A stretch of 23,101 nucleotides of DNA from an uncultured Actinomycetes bacterium (GTDB lineage Bacteria; Actinomycetota; Actinomycetes; Nanopelagicales; Nanopelagicaceae). How positions within the stretch are numbered: position 1 is the stretch's first letter; each line of letters opens with the position of its first letter. Below, one piece after another: positions 15,359 to 22,257 of the stretch. The stretch spans positions 1 through 23,101 of the forward strand of contig CAIPLJ010000029.1 of the NCBI GenBank assembly GCA_903865885.1. The letters run 5' to 3'. Both the position numbers and the translations under genes were made by a program. The notes below the pieces were generated by a model, which saw only the letters and a program-made list of their open reading frames with translations, was not told where the DNA came from and made no database searches.

Positions 15359-16411
15359 ATGTCACTTAAGCAAGATCAGTGGGATATCGCTATCGCAAAG
15401 ATGGATTCTGGTCTTGACCTTGAAGTGTCAGAAATTCAAGAAATCATGCGTGCAATTCTTGGCGGCGAGAGCGATATTGAAAATATCAAGAAATTTCTAC
15501 TCTCGCTGAAAGCCAAAGGTGAAACCCCAGAGGAAGTAGGCGCTCTTGTCTCTGAGATGTATCAACATTCCATGCCCATTTCGATTGTCGAGCGAGCGGT
15601 AGATACAGTCGGAACTGGTGGCGATGGGGCTCACACAATCAATATCTCCACCACGGCCGCGATCATCGCAGCCGCTGCTGGTGCACGAGTCGTCAAACAT
15701 GGAAATCGCGCAGTGTCATCGAAGTCAGGTGCTTCTGATTTCTTAGAGGCGATGGGGGTTGTTCCTGGCCTTAACGCAGCAGGCGTTGAACGCACTGTTC
15801 GCGAACTCGGAATTGGTTTCTGCTTTGCTCCCGTATTTCACCCAGCGATGCGTTTTGCAGCACCTGCTCGTAAAGAGCTAGCAACGTCAACAGTCTTCAA
15901 TATCTTGGGCCCCCTTGCCAATCCTGCGCGACCAAGAGCAGCGGCAATCGGTGTAGCAAATGAACGAATGCACCTTGTGATGGCACAAGTACTTTCGGAA
16001 AAGGGATGTGATGGCTTTGTCTTTAGAGGTGATGACGGACTTGATGAAATTACCCTTGCTACAACCACCTCAATTCTTTCCATTGGAAATGCGGAGATTA
16101 AGAGTGAGCGAATCGACGCTAAGGATTTTGGAATGGCAAACGCTCCGATTGAAGCAATCGTGGGTGGAGATGCGCAAGAAAATGCACGCATCAGCAGCGC
16201 GATCTTTGCTGGCGAACGTGGTGCACCTCGCGATGCCGTCATTCTCAATGCGGGTGCCGCAATTGCTGCCTTTGAGGGCGATTTAGATTCCGATATTAAG
16301 GAGAGAATTACTGCTGGTGTGCGCAGGGCGGAGACGGCAGTTGATTCAGGTGCTGCGCGAGATTTATTAGAGAAGTGGGCCGCGCTTACTCATGAGATTT
16401 CACTTTCTTAA
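15359..16411 (+). CDS. trpD: Anthranilate phosphoribosyltransferase
   Basis: TrpD joins anthranilate to phosphoribosyl pyrophosphate in the second dedicated step of tryptophan synthesis. The 350-residue protein has the PRPP loop VGTGGDG (84-90), NISTT (95-99), KHGNRAVSSKSGASDFLEAMG (113-133) and the metal-binding region with DGLDEIT (about 222-228). It is a lone trp gene here; trpE, trpC, trpB and trpA are not in the window, and the same isolated trpD-next-to-ctaE arrangement exists in M. tuberculosis (from memory). It follows the receiver-like gene by 17 bases. Its 3' end overlaps the convergent exonuclease gene by 26 bases. Confidence 0.97.
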   Translation: MSLKQDQWDIAIAKMDSGLDLEVSEIQEIMRAILGGESDIENIKKFLLSLKAKGETPEEVGALVSEMYQHSMPISIVERAVDTVGTGGDGAHTINISTTAAIIAAAAGARVVKHGNRAVSSKSGASDFLEAMGVVPGLNAAGVERTVRELGIGFCFAPVFHPAMRFAAPARKELATSTVFNILGPLANPARPRAAAIGVANERMHLVMAQVLSEKGCDGFVFRGDDGLDEITLATTTSILSIGNAEIKSERIDAKDFGMANAPIEAIVGGDAQENARISSAIFAGERGAPRDAVILNAGAAIAAFEGDLDSDIKERITAGVRRAETAVDSGAARDLLEKWAALTHEISLS

Positions 16412-17048
16412 CGCGTTTTCCAAAGTTAGAAAGCTCTTCAAGAGTGTAAATTTCGTGAGTGCCAAGCCTTTCAAGTAATCCATGGAATACATCAACTGTT
16501 GCTCGCGCATCATCGAGCGCCCTGTGGTTAGGCGTTGTTGAAGTACCAAAGAATTCAGCAAGAGTTCCTAGCTTGCAATTGGGGACTTCATCTCGAGATA
16601 GAACTTTTCTTGCGATTATTGCCGTATCTAGGACTTGATATCTGGGCCATTGATAACCGTGGGCGCGTGCTGCGAAGGTGAGGAATGAGAGATCGAAAGG
16701 CGCATTCTGCGCGACAAGTACAGTGCTGTCTGCGCTGCCCAAAAATTCGAGTAACGAGGGAAAGATCTGATCAATAGTGGGGGATTGGAAGACCATCTCA
16801 TCGGTGATTCCGGTTAGTTCAGTTATATATGCAGGAACGGGGTGGCCTGGGTCGATAAATGTTTTGAATTCACCGAGTGTTACTCCTCCGCGAACTTTGA
16901 CAGCGCCAATTTCAGTGATACCCGCTCCAAGATGCGGAGCGCCACCGGTAGTTTCAAGGTCTAACACGACAAAGGTTGTCTCCTTCAGTGGTCGACCAAG
17001 CTCTTGCAGAGTGCTCTGCCACGAAGAATTCACTGAATCGTCAACCAC
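16386..17048 (-). CDS. DnaQ-type DEDDh 3'-5' exonuclease (Pol III epsilon-like)
   Basis: This is a stand-alone 220-residue 3'-5' exonuclease. The DEDDh residues are all visible: Asp30 and Glu32 (VLDLETTGG), Asp119 (AQNAPFDLSF), and His175 and Asp180 (HRALDDARAT). Only the exonuclease domain and a short basic tail (KRVKKVKSHE) are present. The mycobacterial gene at this position, as I remember it, fuses this domain to a UvrC-like GIY-YIG region that is missing here. It starts with GTG at 17048; TACTGT 6 bases upstream supports it. It is divergent from the hydrolase gene and overlaps trpD by 26 bases at the 3' end. It is probably involved in proofreading or repair, not necessarily the replicative epsilon subunit. 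Confidence 0.9.
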   Translation of the reverse strand: MVDDSVNSSWQSTLQELGRPLKETTFVVLDLETTGGAPHLGAGITEIGAVKVRGGVTLGEFKTFIDPGHPVPAYITELTGITDEMVFQSPTIDQIFPSLLEFLGSADSTVLVAQNAPFDLSFLTFAARAHGYQWPRYQVLDTAIIARKVLSRDEVPNCKLGTLAEFFGTSTTPNHRALDDARATVDVFHGLLERLGTHEIYTLEELSNFGKRVKKVKSHE

Positions 17049-17054
17049 GTGTCA

Positions 17055-17060
17055 ACAGTA
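17055..17060 (-). promoter_or_regulatory. -10 element of the exonuclease gene (leaderless GTG)
   Basis: TACTGT on the minus strand ends 6 bases before the GTG at 17048. Confidence 0.55.
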
Positions 17061-17088
17061 GATGATTGCTATGACATTGTTTGAGTAA

Positions 17089-17094
17089 TAGTCT
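17089..17094 (+). promoter_or_regulatory. -10 element of the alpha/beta hydrolase gene
   Basis: TAGTCT ends 7 bases before the ATG at 17102 and decides that start over the upstream TTG at 17081 and GTG at 17096, both in frame. Confidence 0.55.
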
Positions 17095-17101
17095 CGTGCA
17101 T

Positions 17102-17869
17102 ATGGGCGTACATGGTGCACCGGCAGGGTATTTACTGGATTGGCATGCAGAGGGCAAGGGAGCCAATAAAAAGGTAGGCGTACTTCTGGTTCATGGATTT
17201 ACGGGTTCACCAGCAGCTATGCGCCCGTGGGCTGAATATCTCAATCAACTCGGTTACACCGTCACGGTGCCTTTGCTTCCTGGACATGGCACCCGGCCTG
17301 AAGATCTCAATCATGTGAAGTGGAAGGAGTGGCCAGCCAAGGTTGAGAATGATCTCAACGCCTTACTTCAAAGTTGTGAGAAAGTATTTATCTGCGGTCT
17401 ATCTATGGGCGGTGGAACCGTTCTTAATGTAGCAACACGATATTCCAAAGATCTTGCGGGAATGATTCTCGTCAATCCGATGATTCATGTGAAGTTGGTT
17501 CCGCACCAACTCGGATGGCTTATTTCACGTTTTCAGAAGTTTCGTGGCTCAGTCGGAGATGACATTAAGCGCCCCGGTATCACTGAATGGGGATATGACT
17601 CACTTCCTGGCGTAGGTGCATATGAAATGCTAAAAATGCTTTCTTATACGCGCAAGAGATTGCATGATGTCACTCTGCCCGTGCAGCTCTTTCACAGCGT
17701 TGAAGACCATACCTTGCCTGTAACGAATACTGAAATCATTATGGCTGGTATCGGTTCTCGCGAGAAGAATCGCATTGAGTTAGTAAATAGCTATCACGTA
17801 GCGACTCTCGATTATGACCAAGAGATCATCTTCGAGAATTCACGAATCTTTATTGAATCGCACTCATAA
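17102..17869 (+). CDS. Alpha/beta hydrolase, carboxylesterase/monoacylglycerol lipase-like
   Basis: The 255-residue serine hydrolase begins with a conserved-looking strand. It then has LLVHGFTGSP (28-37), where HGF gives the oxyanion hole, and the nucleophile elbow GLSMGGG with Ser101. Asp202 (SVEDHTLP) and His232 (NSYHVATLD) complete the triad. The overall pattern (PLLPGHGT, W-x-x-W near 74-77, NPMI) resembles Est30-type carboxylesterases and bacterial monoacylglycerol lipases. The natural substrate is unknown. No signal peptide is seen, so it is probably cytoplasmic. It is divergent from the exonuclease gene, and its 3' end overlaps the convergent hutH by 20 bases. Confidence 0.9.
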   Translation: MGVHGAPAGYLLDWHAEGKGANKKVGVLLVHGFTGSPAAMRPWAEYLNQLGYTVTVPLLPGHGTRPEDLNHVKWKEWPAKVENDLNALLQSCEKVFICGLSMGGGTVLNVATRYSKDLAGMILVNPMIHVKLVPHQLGWLISRFQKFRGSVGDDIKRPGITEWGYDSLPGVGAYEMLKMLSYTRKRLHDVTLPVQLFHSVEDHTLPVTNTEIIMAGIGSREKNRIELVNSYHVATLDYDQEIIFENSRIFIESHS

Positions 17870-19367
17870 CCAGGCCTGCAGCAACGAAATCAGCTGCAGC
17901 GACTAATTCAGGCGATAGATAGCGATCTGGACCAGGTCCTCCAACGGTTTTACGAAGCTCACCAATTACCTTCTGTGAGACTGGGCTTGGTGTCAGTGGA
18001 GCGCGTAGTTCGATTGCGCGCGATGCTGTCACCAATTCAATAGCGATAATGCGTGTCAGGTTTTCAATTGATGTGCGTAACTTGCGCGCGGCAGACCACC
18101 CCATCGATACATGATCTTCTTGCATTGCAGAAGATGGAATTGAATCAACGCTTGCAGGTGATGCGAGTCGCTTATTCTCACTGACTAGTGCGGCTTGTGT
18201 GTATTGAGCAATCATCAAGCCAGAGTCAACACCAGGATCATCTGCCAAGAATGGCGGTAATCCAGCGTTTCGATTCTTATCGAGTGCGCGATCGGTGCGA
18301 CGTTCAGCGATACTTCCAAGATCTGCAACAGCAATTGCAAGGAAATCGAGAACATAGGCAACAGGTGCTCCGTGGAAATTTCCATTTGAAGAGATACGTC
18401 CATCATCGAGAACAACAGGGTTATCAATAACTGCGGCTAATTCGCGAAGCGCGACAGTTGCGGCATATTCGATGGTGTCGCGGACGGCGCCTGCAACTTG
18501 AGGCGCACAACGTAACGAGTACGCATCTTGCACGCGGTCATCATTATGTAGATGTGATGCGACGATGCCTGAACCTTTCAGCGTTTCAAGCATGCGTGCT
18601 GCACTTTCAGCTTGCCCTGGATGTGAACGAAGTGGCTGATGAAGTTCGGGAATGAAGACACGATCTGTGCCAAGAAGTCCTTCGACGCTCATCGCTGCAA
18701 CGACATCTGCAGTATTGACGAGCATGCGCAAATCTTGGATAGCCAGGATGAGCATGCCGAGCATTCCATCTGTTCCATTGATAAGTGCGAGTCCTTCTTT
18801 CTCGGCTAATTGCACTGGAGTGATCTGTGCTTGTGCAAGTAACTCTGCAACGGGACGTTGGATTCCGTGCGCATCAAAAGCTTCACCTTCGCCCATGAGC
18901 ACGAGTGCGCAATGTGCAAGGGGCGCTAAATCCCCACTGCAACCGAGTGAACCGAATTCGCGGACCAGAGGAGTAATGCCAGCATTGAGAAGAGCCGCAA
19001 TAGTTTCTGCGATTATTGGGCGAACACCTGTGCGGCCAGATGCAAGTGTCTTTAGGCGCAGCGCCATCAGTGCGCGTACTACTTCCCGCTCTACCGGTTC
19101 TCCAACTCCAGCTGCATGCGAGCGAATAAGTGATCGTTGTAGTTGTGTGCGAAGCTCAAGTGAGACATGACGATTAGCTAAAGCGCCGAAGCCAGTTGAA
19201 ATGCCATAGACGGGAGTCTCTGAAGCTGCGAGTTTCTCAACATGATCGCGAGAGCTCTGCATCGCTTCTATGGATTGCGCAGAAAGTGAAACCGTTGCGT
19301 TATCCCGTGCAATTGCTACGAGATCTGCAAATGTCATTCCGCTCGTCGAAATTACTACTTCTGCCAT
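17850..19367 (-). CDS. hutH: Histidine ammonia-lyase
   Basis: HutH removes ammonia from histidine to give trans-urocanate, the first step of histidine breakdown. The 505-residue protein is of normal family length. The electrophilic MIO prosthetic group would form from Cys143-Ser144-Gly145 (FGSLGCSGDLAPLAH), with Cys in place of the common Ala; as I remember, Streptomyces histidases are also CSG. Tyr54 (VYGISTGFG) is the expected catalytic tyrosine. QEDHVSMG and the NGNFHGAP motif are also present. It is the last gene of hutU-hutI-hutH, and its start overlaps the hutI end by 13 bases. Confidence 0.97.
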   Translation of the reverse strand: MAEVVISTSGMTFADLVAIARDNATVSLSAQSIEAMQSSRDHVEKLAASETPVYGISTGFGALANRHVSLELRTQLQRSLIRSHAAGVGEPVEREVVRALMALRLKTLASGRTGVRPIIAETIAALLNAGITPLVREFGSLGCSGDLAPLAHCALVLMGEGEAFDAHGIQRPVAELLAQAQITPVQLAEKEGLALINGTDGMLGMLILAIQDLRMLVNTADVVAAMSVEGLLGTDRVFIPELHQPLRSHPGQAESAARMLETLKGSGIVASHLHNDDRVQDAYSLRCAPQVAGAVRDTIEYAATVALRELAAVIDNPVVLDDGRISSNGNFHGAPVAYVLDFLAIAVADLGSIAERRTDRALDKNRNAGLPPFLADDPGVDSGLMIAQYTQAALVSENKRLASPASVDSIPSSAMQEDHVSMGWSAARKLRTSIENLTRIIAIELVTASRAIELRAPLTPSPVSQKVIGELRKTVGGPGPDRYLSPELVAAADFVAAGLVMSAIQ

Positions 19368-20527
19368 GTTCTCACTGCTTTCCCTGATTTATAGATACTG
19401 TGGATGAGATTAACGCCTGGGCGATATGCGAGATGAATATAGGAAGGTGAATCAAGAAGAACGAGGTCGGCTTTCATGCCGACCGCAATCATTCCAATGT
19501 CGTTGCGCCGTAAAGCTTTGGCGCCTCCCAGCGTTGCGGCATGTACTGCCTCTTCAACGCTAAACCCTAAGAGGCTTATAGCTGCAGCAATACAAAATGG
19601 CATCGACGTTGTGTAGCTAGAACCTGGATTGCAATCAGATGCAATCGCAACAGTTGCGCCAGCATCGAGAAAGCGACGACCAAGATTTGGCTCGAGGTGA
19701 GTGGAAAATTCTGCTCCAGGAAGAATGGTTGCAACTGTGTCACTTGCTGCAAGGAGTTCGATATCTCTATCAGTCGATTTGCTTAAATGATCTGCAGATG
19801 CAGCATTGAGTGCAACTGCTATCTCGACACCTTTACCGGCTGAGAGTTGGTTGGCATGGATCCGGGGGAGCATTCCAGCGGCGATGCCTGCTCGCAAAAT
19901 TGCCTCTGATTGTTCTGGAGTAAATGCCCCTTGATCGCAGAAGACATCAATCCATTTTGCATTTGATTGCGGAATGATTGATTTGATGACGAGATTTACA
20001 TAGGCGTCAGGATCTGACTTAAATTCTGTTGGGATTACATGCGCTGCCAGCAGCGTTGTCTCATCCGTGAATTGGGCCGCAATCTCAATAGAACGAAATT
20101 CATCTCGTTCTGTCAGCCCGTAGCCAGATTTGATTTCAATAGTTGTTGTGCCAGAGTGAAGTGCCTCATTGAGAAGCGCCTGCGCATTTGCTTTCAATTG
20201 CTCATCACTTGCAGCCCGCGTTGCAGCCACAGTGGTGGATATTCCACCCGAGCTGTATCTCTGACCTTGCGACCGTGCTGCGAACTCTTCAGCTCTATCG
20301 CCTGCAAATATCAAATGTGAATGTGAATCTACAAATCCAGGTAAGAGAGTCTTTCCAGAACAATCAATAACGTGGTCAACACCAGAAGGGTCTGCATTGG
20401 ATATCTGCGATATCAGCCCATCTTCAACAACAATCGATACGTGCTGTAACGCACCCAAGGCGCCATTGCCATGAGTTAAGTCATTGGTGACAAGTGTTGC
20501 GATATTGGTAAACGCGGTTGAACTCAC
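19355..20527 (-). CDS. hutI: Imidazolonepropionase
   Basis: HutI opens the ring of 4-imidazolone-5-propionate to N-formimino-glutamate, the third step of the hut pathway. The 390-residue amidohydrolase has its metal ligands in order: His69 and His71 (VDSHSHLIF), His224 (RIHANQLSAG) and Asp298 (ASDCNPG). His163 (AAHVIPTEF) and His247 (SADHLS) line the active site. The start is GTG, overlapping the hutU stop as GTGA (20524-20527), so translation is probably coupled. The 3' end overlaps hutH by 13 bases. Confidence 0.97.
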   Translation of the reverse strand: MSSTAFTNIATLVTNDLTHGNGALGALQHVSIVVEDGLISQISNADPSGVDHVIDCSGKTLLPGFVDSHSHLIFAGDRAEEFAARSQGQRYSSGGISTTVAATRAASDEQLKANAQALLNEALHSGTTTIEIKSGYGLTERDEFRSIEIAAQFTDETTLLAAHVIPTEFKSDPDAYVNLVIKSIIPQSNAKWIDVFCDQGAFTPEQSEAILRAGIAAGMLPRIHANQLSAGKGVEIAVALNAASADHLSKSTDRDIELLAASDTVATILPGAEFSTHLEPNLGRRFLDAGATVAIASDCNPGSSYTTSMPFCIAAAISLLGFSVEEAVHAATLGGAKALRRNDIGMIAVGMKADLVLLDSPSYIHLAYRPGVNLIHSIYKSGKAVRTWQK

Positions 20528-22194
20528 TTGATAGGGGCGCCATTCAACATCGGAATATGCACGCCTCGTTCAACAGCAACTTCCTTCGCATGCTCATATC
20601 CGGCATCAACGTGGCGAATGATTCCCATTCCAGGATCATTGGTAAGAACTCGCTCTAGCTTCTGCGCTGCAAGCGGTGTTCCATCTGCAACGCTGACTTG
20701 TCCCGCGTGAATGGAGCGACCGATACCGACTCCGCCTCCGTGATGTATAGAGACCCATGAAGCACCCGATGAAATATTGATCATCGCATTGAGTAATGGC
20801 CAGTCAGCAATGGCATCAGAGCCATCGAGCATCGCTTCCGATTCACGATAGGGAGATGCAACGCTTCCGCAGTCGAGGTGGTCGCGACCAATAACAATAG
20901 GAGCACTGACCTCACCACTTGCCACAAGGTCATTGAATTTCAAACCGGCTTTGTCGCGTTCGCCATAACCAAGCCAACAGATACGTGCTGGAAGTCCTTC
21001 AAATTCAACGCGATCTTGCGCCATCTTGATCCAACGATGGAGATGATTATTTTCAGGGAAGAGGTCGAGAACTGCTTGATCAGTACGATGAATATCTTTT
21101 GGATCACCAGAGAGTGCAACCCATCGGAATGGACCTTTACCTTCGCAGAATAATGGGCGGATGTATTCGGGGATAAATCCCGGAAATTCAAATGCGCGTT
21201 GATATCCGCCTTGGCGAGCTTCATCGCGAATGGAATTTCCATAATCAAAGACAACTGCCCCCTTATCTTTGAAGTTGACCATCGCTTCGACATGCTTGGC
21301 CATTGATTCTTTAGCGCGCTTTGCAAAGTCAACGGGATTTCGATCCGCACTGTCGCGAGCATCGTTGATATCGATACCCTCTGGAATATAGAAGAGAGGA
21401 TCGTGGGCAGATGTTTGGTCTGTGACGATATCAATCGGTACGCCCATCGCAAAGAGTTGCGGAAGAACCGTTGCGGAATTTCCTACAAGGCCGATAGAAA
21501 TTGCCTTCTTCTCGCTCTTAGCCTTTACCGCCATAGCAACAGCTTCTTCGAGGCTATCTGCAATCACATCGAGATAGCGTTTAGTAACGCGACGCTTGAG
21601 GCGGGAACCATCGACATCGATGATTAAACAAGTTCCTTCATTCATCGTGATAGCAAGCGGTTGCGCTCCGCCCATGCCACCACATCCACCTGTGACTGTC
21701 AGAGTTCCAGCGAGCGTTCCACCGAAATGCTTCTCAGCAACTGCTGCAAAAGTTTCGTAGGTTCCTTGCAAAATTCCTTGTGTACCGATGTAGATCCACG
21801 AACCGGCTGTCATCTGTCCGTACATAGTCAGACCAAGATTTTCGAGCCTTCGAAATTCTGGCCAATTGGCCCAATCTCCTACAAGGTTCGAGTTAGCGAG
21901 AAGAACTCGCGGAGCCCACTCGTGAGTTTGAAAAACGCCAACCGGCTTTCCAGATTGCACCAGCATCGTCTCGTCATTTTTGAGATTGGTAAGTGTCTTA
22001 ATTAGCGCATCAAATGAATCCCAGTTACGTGCAGCCTTTCCAGTTCCGCCGTAAACAATCAATTTATCTGGATGTTCGGCAACTTCTGGATCGAGATTGT
22101 TCTGCAACATTCGCAGCGCAGCTTCTTGCCCCCAACCATGTGCGGTCTTTGTAGTTCCGCGAGGGGCTCGTACTGGACGTGGTCCTGACATCAT
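20524..22194 (-). CDS. hutU: Urocanate hydratase
   Basis: HutU adds water to urocanate to give imidazolone propionate, using tightly bound NAD+ as an electrophile. The 556-residue protein matches the family's usual length. Signatures are YGGTGKAARNW (48-58), QGTYETFA (143-150), TVTGGCGGMGGAQPLA (166-181) and the active-site Cys406 region (ICWLGYGERDKAG). Two ATGs in tandem (22194 and 22191) begin the frame; the first is preferred because TATAGT lies 6 bases upstream. It heads the hutU-hutI-hutH operon and is divergent from hutG across a 63-base gap containing a near-palindrome. No transporter or regulator gene is next to it. Confidence 0.98.
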   Translation of the reverse strand: MMSGPRPVRAPRGTTKTAHGWGQEAALRMLQNNLDPEVAEHPDKLIVYGGTGKAARNWDSFDALIKTLTNLKNDETMLVQSGKPVGVFQTHEWAPRVLLANSNLVGDWANWPEFRRLENLGLTMYGQMTAGSWIYIGTQGILQGTYETFAAVAEKHFGGTLAGTLTVTGGCGGMGGAQPLAITMNEGTCLIIDVDGSRLKRRVTKRYLDVIADSLEEAVAMAVKAKSEKKAISIGLVGNSATVLPQLFAMGVPIDIVTDQTSAHDPLFYIPEGIDINDARDSADRNPVDFAKRAKESMAKHVEAMVNFKDKGAVVFDYGNSIRDEARQGGYQRAFEFPGFIPEYIRPLFCEGKGPFRWVALSGDPKDIHRTDQAVLDLFPENNHLHRWIKMAQDRVEFEGLPARICWLGYGERDKAGLKFNDLVASGEVSAPIVIGRDHLDCGSVASPYRESEAMLDGSDAIADWPLLNAMINISSGASWVSIHHGGGVGIGRSIHAGQVSVADGTPLAAQKLERVLTNDPGMGIIRHVDAGYEHAKEVAVERGVHIPMLNGAPIK

Positions 22195-22200
22195 TTGAGC

Positions 22201-22206
22201 ACTATA
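22201..22206 (-). promoter_or_regulatory. -10 element of hutU-hutI-hutH (leaderless)
   Basis: TATAGT on the minus strand ends 6 bases before the hutU ATG at 22194. A TTGACT lies only 7 bases upstream of it, too close to be a -35 element. Confidence 0.6.
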
Positions 22207-22216
22207 TATCTGCAGT

Positions 22217-22230
22217 CAACAGATCTGCTG
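22217..22230. promoter_or_regulatory. Candidate operator between hutU and hutG
   Basis: CAACAGATCTGCTG is a 14-base near-palindrome with one mismatched pair, centred on AGATCT. Its centre is about 30 bases upstream of the predicted hutU start and about 35 upstream of the predicted hutG start, so one bound dimer could cover the -35 regions of both. A direct repeat ATCTGC(A/T)G occurs at 22208-22215 and 22223-22230. It does not match a HutC site I know. Confidence 0.4.
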
Positions 22231-22245
22231 ATAGGAAGGAAGCAC

Positions 22246-22251
22246 TACCCT
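22246..22251 (+). promoter_or_regulatory. -10 element of hutG (leaderless)
   Basis: TACCCT ends 6 bases before the hutG ATG at 22258. Confidence 0.5.
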
Positions 22252-22257
22252 TACGAC

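Noticed and set aside
18922..18950. HutH has Cys-Ser-Gly instead of Ala-Ser-Gly at the MIO-forming site.
   Set aside because: As I remember, the same CSG triad is found in Streptomyces histidases, so it is a normal actinobacterial variant.
20940..21452. A 170-codon minus-strand frame inside hutU.
   Set aside because: It is in another frame of the same strand as hutU, which is full-length with intact motifs. The translation looks like out-of-frame text.
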